Made by a program: the position numbers and the translations under genes. From Branchiostoma floridae (taxonomy: Eukaryota; Chordata; Leptocardii; Amphioxiformes; Branchiostomatidae): a stretch of DNA of 64,000 nucleotides. The notes under the pieces were generated by a model. That model saw only the letters and a list, made by a program, of their open reading frames with translations, was not told the origin of the DNA and made no database searches. The stretch lies in the NCBI RefSeq assembly GCF_000003815.2, contig NC_049981.1:26551670-26615669 (forward strand). The letters run 5' to 3'. Positions within the stretch are counted from its first letter, which is position 1; each line of letters starts with the position of its first letter. Below are positions 48,106 through 60,094 of this stretch, one piece after another.

Positions 48106-48170
48106 AGTGAGGAAAAAGTGTGAAGTGTCTTTCCCAAGAGTACAATATTGGGCCCTGCTTGCGAACTTAT
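48106..48170 (+). mobile_element. SINE-like 3' fragment, copy B
   Basis: The partner of 45493-45557, in the same orientation. It carries GAGTGAGGAAAAAGTGTGAAG, then TTTCCCAAGAGTACAA and GCGAACTTAT. No tRNA-like head is attached. Confidence 0.45.
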
Positions 48171-48782
48171 ATCGCAAGTTTAATTTCAATGCAGATGTTG
48201 GAATGAAAACTCGTGACGCTTTCTTAATCGTCCTCTTTTTTTCATTCTGACACGTCCCAATGATTGTGTAATTGTATTACTGTGCCGCTAGAAAATGTTA
48301 TGCTATTTTTTCTATGCACCCTAGCATTTACTCGGAGAATACCCTGTGTACCCGCATCGCCCTTTTCCCCACGAGAAAGATTTTCCCGAGTTACGGCGTT
48401 GAGTTCTACCTTCAAACCGCGCTGTTAACACCTCCCAATCCCACTTGATCAGCCTCGATCCGCAGAACCCGGTCGGGATCTGCCCAGTGTATTACAAGTG
48501 GTTTACGAAGCAATCAACAACAGCTTTTCTCTTATCCGCTGCGTGTGAGTAAGTAAGCCTGCCGCGATTGGTAGCGCCAAATTTCCATCCACATATCCCG
48601 GGTTCAAAGGCAAGATATGTATGCAGCATTGCATAGAACTGGGCATGTCAGGAAGTGGCTATTTTTCTTCTGAACGAAGTCAAATAACTTCTTTTATGTA
48701 TATTAGCCAGAACCTACCCGCAAATCGTAAATTCCTATCTGCTCGATCTATCCTACATTCAACCAAACTATCAGACTTCTTA

Positions 48783-49027
48783 CGTTGCTGCCTTAGGTCT
48801 TGCCACAGAAATTCTCCATGGAGTTCACAACAAACCCTCAGTCGCATATTTTCAGACGTGAAGTGTGTGCCGAACTCTATCAGGTGGAGAAGTCAAGTGG
48901 CACAGCACACATGTGGCACACGTTAACGTTATGTCTCCAGACCTACTTGGCAGGACATGTTGAAACGCAGCTGGATAAAGGTTGGGAGCGAGACGTCTGT
49001 CAGACAGGAGAGCTGGCAAGGCTGTGA
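48783..49027 (+). CDS. Possible exon, unrecognised
   Basis: The plus-strand frame is preceded by an acceptor-like TTGCTGCCTTAG. It reads FSMEFTTNPQSHIFRREVC, AELYQVEKSSGTAHMW and TLCLQTYLAGHVETQLDKG, with TGA at 49025. The amino-acid make-up is plausible for a folded protein, but the overlapping minus-strand frame is also open, and there is no partner exon or known motif. Confidence 0.25.
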
Positions 49028-49463
49028 CAGGTATTGGCAGCTTGGTCCACAGCCACAAGAAACGTTCTCAATATCAAAAATTCAGTGTGTAAAAGTAATG
49101 AAGCATCCCCGCCTGCTCAGGCTTTCAGGATAGTCTCGTATTGTGTTCGTCAGGCATTAAAACAAGCTTTGCCTTTGAAATCTATTTTTCTTCGCCATTT
49201 GGAGATTTAGAATCGCACGTTTACGCAATAGAGCCTGTGTCAGGCACGGTGCAACAAGGTATAATTCTGATTTACCATCACAACAGACTAGAATCCGGTC
49301 GTAAATAATTCTGCATACATGGGTACATTTGCACGAAACGAGTTACCAGCTACAGTTAGAGTGGAGAGTAGCTTAATACACTTGTTATGATGTACCTCAA
49401 AATAGGTCATAGCTTATTTCAGGAAAGGGTTTTCCGTTGGGTCTCTCCCTTGCTCCTATTTCG

Positions 49464-49643
49464 TTACAGTAGAATCCATGAAACCAAGGTTTTATCAAGC
49501 TCATTGATTAAACAAATAAGTAGATTTTGTTTGCCCAAGGCCTGTTCAGGGCCACCACCTGTTGTAAGCCCAGTGGTTTCGTCCATAATTACTTTCGTCG
49601 TGCTTCGGTCCTTGATTTGCCTCCGTATTTCTGGTGTTTCCAT
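49464..49643 (-). CDS. Small open frame, unrecognised
   Basis: An ATG-initiated 59-codon minus-strand frame starting METPEIRRQIKDRSTTKVI and containing TTGLTTGGGPEQALGKQN. The charged helix followed by a TGGGP stretch recalls the Myb/SANT-like proteins of Harbinger-type transposons, but the match is far too short to claim. Confidence 0.15.
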   Translation of the reverse strand: METPEIRRQIKDRSTTKVIMDETTGLTTGGGPEQALGKQNLLICLINELDKTLVSWILL

Positions 49644-51820
49644 GGTTAGGAGCCAGCTTTGTTTTGCAGTATACGTAGGGAATCATATTCCCACCCGCAC
49701 TGCAGTAGTATCATATCGTCGTAAATGATCAGGTTCTTTTCTGTATCCAAAGGGTTCTCAGTCCACAATAGCGGAAACAACCGGCGAGAGAGAACCAGCA
49801 GTGACGATCGGATTGTTACAACACAGGGCGGCGTACTCACGCAGCGGGCTCTGCTTTGTCTCTTGGCACGGTAAGACAAACGTTTCTTGTCAGTATATTT
49901 TATTGTATTGGCAAGCAACATACTAGTAGGTATATTTACAACTGTTTTGTCAACCCTTCCGTTTTGTATGGTGAATTCAAACAAGTAAACAAATAATGAG
50001 CTCGAGGTATTTCAACTATCGTCTGATGTCTGGATCCGGCTCGTTTTCTGTGTTTTATGCCTCTTTTGCTCAATTGATACTCTTTTCTAGTTTTGCACTC
50101 CTTCTGAGATATGCAAAATAGGCATAAAACACTCAGAATGGCCAAGATGGATCCTTACATCTGCTTGGAGATGATGTCATCATATCACATTACCTTAAGG
50201 CACCTCTCTGAATACGTCAAACGTGTGCCATAGTGATGCACTTAAAAGACAGCCGGCATAGCTCAAGGCTGAAACGACGATCATTTTATCATACTATTTA
50301 TTACTGCAAAGTGTCACAATCAACATCTCTCGCCATCTTTCTCTTTGATCATGTTTCAAAGAAGCCTTGTGTCAAACTCGACCGCTGCTGAGACCAGCGA
50401 ACAATACTTTACCGACAGCTGTTGTATAACGTTGTAGTGTAATATAATGTATAGTAGCAAGGGATTTTAGGCAACTTTCAATAATGTACATATCTGCCAT
50501 TTGCTAGTAAAAGTCGTCATATGTATCATTTAATATGCATAACCATCCCTGGCGTATTCGTCAGGTCCAACCTAGAATACTTGTATCAATCGATAGATAT
50601 ATGTTGAAGAACTTTCCAGGTACAGGTGAGTGATTTCAGCGAATCAGGTTCTACGGCTGCGCAGTTCTGCCGCGACCGTTATGCCCCACAGCTACCGGTC
50701 TATTTCTGTTGGCTGCTTGTCTATTCACAGGCTGCCTGATGGATTAGCTTTGGAGTAGAGTCCCGTTTCAAGGATTTAGGGTGTGGTAGTTAACGGTAGC
50801 TGTTAGTGTCGTCAACGTCATTTGTGCCACTAAGTGAAGCCCCTGTTTTCTCTTCAAACACCATTATAAACCAAACTCCGAAAAGCTTTCAAGCTGCTTT
50901 TTATGTCAAGATTTTACGAAACGCCACCGAAGTCGAATAACACGCTTACTTCGCAACAGTAATTCGGTGGGCCAAGCTACGGACGCCCCCTTGTGGAAAA
51001 AACAGTCACTGCACACAAATACCTAGCAACGATCCCTAATCCATCACAATAGCGGCACAAAGACTTAATGACGACATGGCATGACTGCCGCATACATTCA
51101 CTGAGCTGTCTGTTTACATGTACATGTATTCCTAGCTTCAATATAAGACATTTATTGTTACTAGTATATTTTCTTCCCTGTCACCACTTCGTAATGCTGA
51201 CCCCACCCGGGCCTTTATGACGTAATCTACAAACATGGGTGGGGCTGGATTCACCTGTCAAAGGGGAACACGCTATTAGATTTCCTTATACCAACAAACT
51301 CCTTTCATACTCTTTCTACTGTCATCGCACATCGTACACCACAATACGATGTTTGCTTTTGAAAGTATCGGTCCTTTGTTTTTGGCAAACCCATGCATAT
51401 GCGCAAAGAGGGTCCCTGGCAAAAAGTATAGAGAGAAGGGTCTTTAAAGCGGTCGTGTTGACCTTTGAGACATGGTTCGATGAATAAAAAGCTCCTGAAC
51501 AAACGCTAGGTGTGTCACTAGTAGTACAGCAAAGAAACGCTATGGGAAGAACGGATTGAATGGGTATAAGTAACGTTAGATTCCCTCTAGCACCTTGGTA
51601 TAACTTCCATACCTTACTTTAGTTTAAGTTTTACGTACCTCCTGTACTGTTACCTCCCCAACTTTATCCTGAGGTGGATATTGTGCAATCCTTTAAGCAG
51701 ATGTTGTGTTCTGTTGGATGTTTTAGGCGTGTTTTACGGCGTTTTGTGCATACCTTTCTAGGACAATGTAGTATGCCGTTTAAGGCGAAGGACTAAGACG
51801 CTGAGCCGGACCATATAACC

Positions 51821-51849
51821 AAGGACGTTATATCAGATATAACGTCCTT
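51821..51849. repeat. Perfect 14-bp inverted repeat with one-base centre
   Basis: The arms AAGGACGTTATATC and GATATAACGTCCTT are exact reverse complements separated by a single A. The 29-base palindrome could extrude a hairpin or serve as a dimeric protein site. No transposon context was seen. Confidence 0.9.
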
Positions 51850-54800
51850 GATATAACCGACGAGTCAAGCATAAACTGATACGTATATACAGATATCAGA
51901 ACACCCGACTATTGTATACGCGTACCTACACGTTCGAAGATATGTGAATCAAATCGTTTCAGGGGACAGGCTATTCTTTTCCGACTTTTGTTTTCTTCCA
52001 TTCCTTTTACTGTGTACCGTATAAAATTTGTAATTTGACACTATAGTATTAGTACCTTGTTAACATTCCTTATATCCTTTTTAATTTGGGGCCTATATTT
52101 CTCGCATGCGCCAAGACATATCTAACCCTTCAGACAATACGCTGGTTTTGGTTCCTACGAGGTGAACTGCCTATAGTCTGTCCGACCTGCCTAAAGCCGT
52201 CATTTGCATAACAAGTGGAGGATGACGCTCCAATGGGGATGCCTGTGCCCTGACCCCTGACATAATCGGCCTCCGTTCAAAAACTGGTTTGGCTGAGTGA
52301 TGACATGTAGATCGCCCTCCCACCCTGTCGACAACACCACGTCAGCTCTCTGTCACAAGCCAGGTAAGAGCTTTCTTGCGCTGTTTCAGAGGCCTATGGC
52401 GTAGCCACAACATGTACAAAACCGTCCGTTTAGCCAGATTTGTCTGTAATGAATGGCTCTGCGCCAAATCTCTACTACTGTAGTAGCAGTAGACATGGTA
52501 ATTGGCACACACAAAAGAAGGGTGGGCAATCACAACATCGTCCCTTCTCTTGATAGACCGTTGTCATCACTTCAAGGACATTATATCCTGTATATAATGT
52601 GTTTTATTGATGATCCCTTATAACCATGTATGACGTATTGTTGTCTTTGATAGTGCTGTATCAGTGTAAGTGAGGAAGGTGCGATCCTGAGTGGGTAGTG
52701 GTAAAACCGAAATGGGTGTGTGCGTTTGTAAACCTCAGTACAAATAACCCGTTTAAAGGTATGGCACGGAAGTCCATGGATCCACGTGGATCCACGTGGG
52801 TTATCTTTTCATGGTTACTAAACTTCTAAAGCCTGCTTTGGAATTATTTGCGGTCTTGCAAAGCCTAGGCCCTAGGAGTCAACGTCAATGTCGAGATATC
52901 GCAACAATCACAAACTCACTTCCCGATATTCTTACCGCTGCCAAACACCATTTGGCGTATCTGCCCTGAACAATGTGAGGGGGTGCACTTTTCGCCTACT
53001 TACACATTTTCATTGCCAGTACAAACTTGCAAACTGTAACGTTAATACGAAGGACATAGTAAACATCTCACTGACATCGTAAATATTACGTTGTACAACA
53101 ATAGAAAGTGTTTTAATTTGCTGCTATGCTATCATATAAATCAAATATTCCACTCGATAACGTAATACCGAATCTAATGTGTCACTGTATCTGTCATTTC
53201 CTGAACCTATATAGTGTAATTAAATAGGACAATTAATTTTTTCAGTATATAATGTGTCAAACAAAGTATCAGTATTGGTTCTGACTAGAGCTTTCGTAGG
53301 CACATTTTGATATTCTGATATAGCATCTACAATTTGTATATCATATGTATACATGTACTTAGTAACGTCAAGCTGTTTTAAATCTATGCTTATACAACCA
53401 AACCTGTACATGTGACCAGCTCTACGTAAAGACGACCTGGCCAATGTGTTCACCTTTTGGTCTTCCCTTGGACAATTTTCCTATATACAGACACAAGCGT
53501 TAAGAATCCTATCTATGGTTACCACCTGTGCCATCTGTCAACATACATCAGATTTTATCGGTCCCCTCGGTGGTGTTCTTCGGCAGATATGAATGTATGT
53601 GCTATTTCTCCGTACCAAAGAAAGTACATTAGGTCTCCAAAGCACCCTGTTTAAGATATATTGGCCAATATGTCATACCACAGGGATAATCCTATCATTC
53701 CTTCGTCGACAGCCGTGAGAAAGAGGGCTATAATTAAAAACAGGACTAAGTAGGTCAGACGTTTTCACCTGTTTCTTTAAACACCCCAGGCGTTTATAGA
53801 CTATTATGTTCATTGACCTCCCAACAGAATTATTGTTCACCCTCCTGTTTCGGTTCGTTACTGATGTGAGACGGCCAATTTGCATAAAACCATGTTTTCT
53901 TCACGTTAGAAAGACTCGGGTTGGTATTTGCCGAGGTGCCCTGTTGTTGCAGTCTTTTAGATTTTTTTTAGAATTAACTGGATCAATTTAAAGAGACATT
54001 TGATAGTGGTCCAAATGTACAGTACGCACTGTTTCCAGACAGGATGGGATGTGTATAGACATAGCGCAAAGGCTGAATATAATTCCTTTTTTGTTGTTAT
54101 TGCTTACACATGTTAGCGAAGTACGAGAACCACACATTGTAAATTTCACTAACAAACAAAGCAGACATTGTGAAAAATGATAGGTTCCGACGACCTTGTA
54201 TTAGTCCAAAACATTTATCAATGGCGTGACGTCAAATCATTGTTTCGGGTCCATGACTGATAGACGACAGGGAGAACCTGACACGCACGCACGCGACGGC
54301 CGCGGGCAATCAACACCTGCATGGCCAGGTATGGATTTTACACCTGGAGTTCCCCAGAAGACACTAGATTATAGTCCCGTTACGTCATAATGCTGACACA
54401 ATTTTGTAGCAGCCAACGCAAATCCTGGTGGAAAGGGGAGAAGGGGATTGATCCAGAAAAGTGTACATGTAATGAACTGAGTGCCCCCCCCCCCCCATCA
54501 TAATTTCTGGGCTGTGTATCGTGTGTCTTCACATATTTACTAGCGAATCTTTTATCCTGTTGAAATGCCACATTGGTATGGCTGTATTTAAATGTTTCAC
54601 GTACAAGCGTACTTAGTCCCTTGAGGATCTGTTTTAACGCATTATGATTACGTTACTAAGTGTATTACTCTCTTACTAAGACGTACAATGCCGAAGTGAT
54701 TATGCCGCCAAAGATCCCGAAGCTGTATGTGCTGTTTCTAAATTTAGTATAAAAGACACAGAAGGCTATATACCAGTGTTTTGTGCCTGCCGCGCCTAGT

Positions 54801-56160
54801 GACCCGTTAATGATGTTATTTGTTTCTCTAGGTAGCAACCATTGAAGCAGGCACGTATTAGCTAAAATGATCTGCTAAGTATTTATACACCATACATGTA
54901 GATATGATTTACCATCAGATGTAGCAGCAATATACCGGGCGACGTTTCAAGTCCTTTCCGTTCTGAGATAATCTTAATATGTGGACTGAAAAAAGGTTTT
55001 GGTATATATAAGATAATGCCGAATGTCTATAAAGAGGAAAGATATTAGTATTATTTTTCTGTCATGAATAAATGCAAGTATTTCAGAATGTGTATAAACG
55101 TTGAATGATTAGAAGTACGCTCTATTCAGTTTTTATGGAAGCAACCCCTTTGGTTTTTAAGGAGCATTGAGTACGGGCTCCCAGCTACTTCCACAAGAGC
55201 CTAGGGTTTAACGTTAACTGTGAGGGGGTGATCATTCTGGGAACTTGGCTTACGTTTGAAACAGCTGTCGTGTGGTAACTGTCAATAAACTGCCCCGTTC
55301 CAGACAGACAGTTGGCAGCGGTAACTGCCAACTGTTATGGCGTGAGCGGGACAGTCTGAAGGTAGAGACTTGGACTTAAACTAGGCTTGAAAGTCGATCT
55401 GTGTTAGTAGACATCATTCTGAGGTGGACCTGTAATTTCCAATGCAAAAATTGGACTCAGTGCGCAAACTTTCGACCGTCCAACTCCAGTTTTTGTCAAG
55501 GAATGAGCAATCCACCGTTTCTATGACATCACGATTTAAGGTTAGAACCCAGTAAGCAATGGGTCATGAGATGCGGAGAGTTTATGGCAACCCTCGTTTC
55601 TTTTGATCGATGGGCGTAATACCCTGATGTTAAGGGTTTCTTTCATTTTCTTGCAAAAAGAAACGCAAACTTGTGAGCCCCTTCCGTGAGAGGGGAATGG
55701 TGGTTTGTGGACGCCTGTGGAGAAAAGTCTGGAAGGAATTTACGGAGGTGTGTTCAACTTGGACCGCCTGCAGGGGGGCAAGGGGAACTTGTCTGTTCCG
55801 AGATGGGAGTGATGGGGAACGCTTAGAAGACATTGGAGCTTCTGTTCTTTTATCGGGGTTTCTGTGTCACGGTGGGTATCAATGGTCCTATTTGATTTGT
55901 GGTTTATGGTGTTATATGGTTTCTGGTAAGTCAAATTGATTATCGGCTGTTTGGGAGTTAAAAGGTGTAACAGATATTATATTTTCGGTGACAAACACTA
56001 GCCTTTATACCATCCCTCATATTAACCATGGTTGACGAGCGAAAAGATTGGGCCACCGGTTTCTGCGGAGGATGGTACTCAGGCTAGAGAACCACGCGTA
56101 TGCACAGAGGGCTACATAGTACAAAGTTCATACACGCACGCACAGAAAAGGGCGAGCGAG
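51850..56160. other. Stretch with no supported gene
   Basis: Contains scattered short frames only. Local oddities are a doubled TGGATCCACG at 52777-52796 and a run of 13 C at 54484-54496. A GC-richer block around 55630-55940 is open in both directions but has no domain motif. Confidence 0.4.
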
Positions 56161-56305
56161 CGCATTCACGCACGCAGATGTGACACAAACACAAAGTGAC
56201 ACAAATACAAACACACGCACTAACACACACTCATACACACCCGCACACACACACACTAAGACACGCACACATTCACACACACACACACATTCATACACAC
56301 ACACA
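56161..56305. repeat. CA-rich microsatellite region
   Basis: Interrupted (CA)n with ACACGCAC, ACACTCAT and ACACATTC variants. Long frames read across it are repeat artefacts. Confidence 0.85.
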
Positions 56306-58339
56306 GACGTATCATGCGGCTGCTATCATGCGCCCATCGACATACATTTTGTAGTTCACTCTGTGTCCATTTTCTGGGATAGCGTGAGCTCAGCTAAGCC
56401 AGGCGCCCACCTCAGCACGTCTCGCCTGATGATGTCTAATTCAGCGCACCAGGTGCAGTCTACGGGAACTGATCAGCGTACACAGCCCAGGCGTGTTCAA
56501 CACAACTCCAATTCGCCTGGAAAGAGAACACTACATTCCCTGCAAATTGAAAATCGTGAAGTAACCCCCTTGTCGGTCTCAAGGACGAACAGGAGTAGCT
56601 TACAGTCAGAGTTTCAGACATTTGAAGGTTAGGAGAGAAACGTAAGAATGGCGCTGTCCTCACCGTTATGAAGGGTTAGGAGTTAACTGTTCTTAACGAG
56701 CAGCTAGACGAGTTGAATCCAGACTGAAGGTAAGAGTGCTGTTAAAAAGGAACGTCTTTTCGCAGGTCAATGAGTTATAAAGTTGATCTTTAAATATTTT
56801 CCCGCAATTTCATTTTGATCTTCCGGTCCAGTAGTGGCACTACGTAATTCCCTTGCAGAGACGCTTTTCGATAAAAGATCACCGAAAAGAGACGAGCGGT
56901 TGGTAATCTGCAGGAGATTAACGCCCACGAGTGGGTCGAAGCTTTATTCTAGACCTCCGTAAACCCGATAAGAACCACTAATGCGTGAAGAATATTGAAT
57001 GGGTGTCCGGAGCGCACCTCAATTTCCAACTCGCGAGCCGCCTGCACGCTATCCCTCCATAACCTGCCTTTGTAGAACAGTATACACCCCATACTGCAAA
57101 TTGCATCTCGCAGCCGCTAAGCCGAGCGGTGTGGGCGATATTAAGAAGGTGTTAGCCTGCCGTAGGTTTGATTGTTTTGCAGCTTTCATGGCAGAGTGCT
57201 CGATATGCCGTCACTGCGTATTAGCTGATCCCTACCCACCAACTCTCTGGGTATAGAAGTTTCATCGATAAACTACATGGTCAGGAAGGAGGGTAATGAA
57301 ACATGGGTACAGGTGCCAAAGAAGGAGCATCCAAGAAGCTAATAAAAAGAGATTTGGAGATGCTCAAATTGGCTATAAGATTTCTTGTAGTATTCCATAC
57401 CGTCTAGGTCTGTCCTCCGATAGTCCTCACTTCACGAGAATACAGGCTATGTTGATGTTGATCTCCATGTGGGGATTCGTGTGTCTACATACGTCTTCCT
57501 TCATTCGAGTGAAGGATACGTGCCTGAAGAAGGATATAGATAGTCCGCAACATTATCAACGCCATGTAATTCCAGAGTGAGTCTGCAGGAAGAGGAGTGA
57601 CCTGGACAAATATCAGCAAGTAAAGTTATCGGCGAAGAAGAAGTAACACATCGGACTTCATTTCCGTACGAGTTGTGCAGTGCTGTAACCATGTGTTCAA
57701 CAATTATCAGGTCCATGCTTTTAGTTTCATCCCATTTGTTGTGTGTTCGCCCCAGACCTTAAGGTTGTGTAGATGAATCTGGTATGTCGGTAGTATTTGG
57801 CTCCCTATCAACATTTTCAGGTACTGTATCATTACAGACCGATACCCCCTTGCTGATAGTAGAGCGGTATAGTCTATGGACAGCTTCTCTGCCCGAGAGG
57901 TCAAAGACCCCAACATTAGGCACCAGCTTGGTGAGCATCACCTGTTACAGCACATGATAAATGTATGGGCTGTGGCATTAACTCAGTAAGTCAAGTGGTA
58001 TTACCATAATCATTATCATTATCACCTATATTTCTCTCATGATATATAGACAATTTCTAAAGATGAAGTAACCGCACGTAGCGCCCCAACCCTCACAGAT
58101 CTTGTTTTGTCCCCGAAGCGGAGATGTCTAGCCTTCTGTGGCGCCAGCACGTTTTGGCGGCCGTGCCTGACCTGGCCGCCTCCCAGCCTCCGCGGTGTCC
58201 CTTACATCCTCCTTTCCGTGCAGCTGAGACGTACTGATTGGAGTCTAGATTTGATTTGATTTGGTAACGTTAAGTCCGTGAATGGCTGCAGAGACAGTCG
58301 TCATCCAAACGAGAGATGCCTACACCTCTGCGCGTAATA
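56306..58339. other. Stretch with no supported gene
   Basis: No gene supported. A GC-rich patch at 58100-58230 contains a 37-codon ATG frame (MSSLLWRQHVLAAVPDLAAS) without family resemblance. Confidence 0.4.
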
Positions 58340-58525
58340 CCCCCCTCACATTAGGCAAAAATCGATCGGACGACGAGTCTGCGACCTGTAAATTACGAGG
58401 AGGCATGACCCTGTCGGGAAGGGAGGAACTCTGCCATTTCTTCATTGGCAGCAGTGTCATGCCTCCTCGTAATTTAGAGCTCGCAGACTCGTCGTCCAAT
58501 CGATTTTCACCTAATCTAAGGGGGG
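58340..58525. mobile_element. 186-bp foldback MITE with TA flanks
   Basis: Two arms of about 70 bases are inverted copies. The left begins CCCCCCTCACATTAGG and runs through GACGACGAGTCTGCGA to TTACGAGGAGGCATGAC. The right is its reverse complement with a few mismatches, ending GGGGGG. The loop is about 45 bases. TA lies at both junctions (58338-58339 and 58526-58527), as for Tc1/mariner-type insertion. The 95-codon frame crossing it is created by the palindrome and is not a gene. Confidence 0.88.
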
Positions 58526-59875
58526 TACAAAAGAACCCAACACACGTATCGTCTATCGAGGAGGGATAACCCGGTGTGCTTTGGGCCTTAATATGCTCAT
58601 GCCTTTTCTCTCGCCTAATGATGACAAATAAAACTCAATGTTGTAGATGGCTGTATACATATTGCACTCTCACAGTCTCAAATTCACTCTACCAGAAGCA
58701 GCATGTACTGGGTCTAACGAACACAATGGATACTCACTATTCACATTCTTAACAGGATTAACCCGTAAAGCACAAGGTCTCTTGTGAATCTCCGGCAATT
58801 ATCAAGTAATAAACCCTTCATACTTTATTTTGCGACCCACTTGCTTTCTTTCCCCTACCCTCGGAGGTTTGCAATGGAATGCTCCTGACGCAAACTGGAA
58901 CTTGACCTTAGTAGGTGAAACCCAGAGTAGGCAAGGTCTGATTTGACGTCAATTTTTATTTAGCTCCGGATGAATTCTTATCTTCGCAAACCAGGCGGTA
59001 AAAAGTCCATTCATGAAATGTAATCATGCAATATGATAGTCGCTGCGTTCGTTTGATAGCGTTAACATGTCCCATATGTTTGAAATGGCAGTTTCGGAGA
59101 CAAACTGCAATCTCTTTACCTCTTTATTTGAAGTCATAACGGAAACAGCATTTGTGTGCGTACTTGGTGATTAAGTATTTTATTTCCTGTATTTTTCAGT
59201 ACCCTCCTGTGAAGGTCACGTGCATTCGCAGCTGAATATTGTACCAACAGCAGCATCTCTGACCGAAGTCATGAGGTAAAATGTGAGTACAAATTAATGT
59301 TTTAATAGCATCGGCCTAAAGAGACACCTTTTCTGTGAGGACACGCGCTAACTCTCAGTGAAACACATTCTGTATAGATGTACATGATTCGCAAATGTTA
59401 AGCACATCAACGTTGCGATTTCTGGGCAAATCGCCAGAAGGCTCTTAGTGTCGGCATCATTGGCAGGATCATGGCAGGCTAGTGCAGTTTCTCCCATGTC
59501 GCTGAACAATGGAGAGCAGAGCACAAAGCCTCATCGATCGCAAGCTCTCGGTATTACATCTGCGTTCAGGGATGCACATAATGACTATCTGTGGATAAAG
59601 GAGTGTGTAAGATAAATGCTTTAGTTCAACAGAGAACCGCCGGCCCAATAACCCAAAAGCGTCCCGAAACATTTATTATCTGGAAGGGAAAGAATGAGGA
59701 CCGAACCAGAATAGCCTCTATTGCATTTATGTTCTTCTGGGTTCTCTCCTGGCACATTGGAAATAAATAATCCGTGCTCATGCATTTGCGTCCTGATGCT
59801 CTCGACGTGACTAGAATAGAGAGGAGCGCACGGAGACGTATGTCTGGAGTCGGTTTGTTTGGTAACTGTTCAGTC
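58526..59875. other. Stretch with no supported gene
   Basis: AT-rich with short frames only; nothing recognisable. Confidence 0.4.

Positions 59876-60094
<219 letters not shown>

Noticed and set aside
48550-48620. Possible second tRNA-derived SINE head (GATTGGTAGCG then GGGTTCAAA)
   Set aside because: Box A and box B are only approximate and no SINE body follows.
58282-58569. 95-codon ATG frame MAAETVVIQTRDAYTS
   Set aside because: Most of it is the two arms of a foldback MITE, so the frame is created by the insertion.
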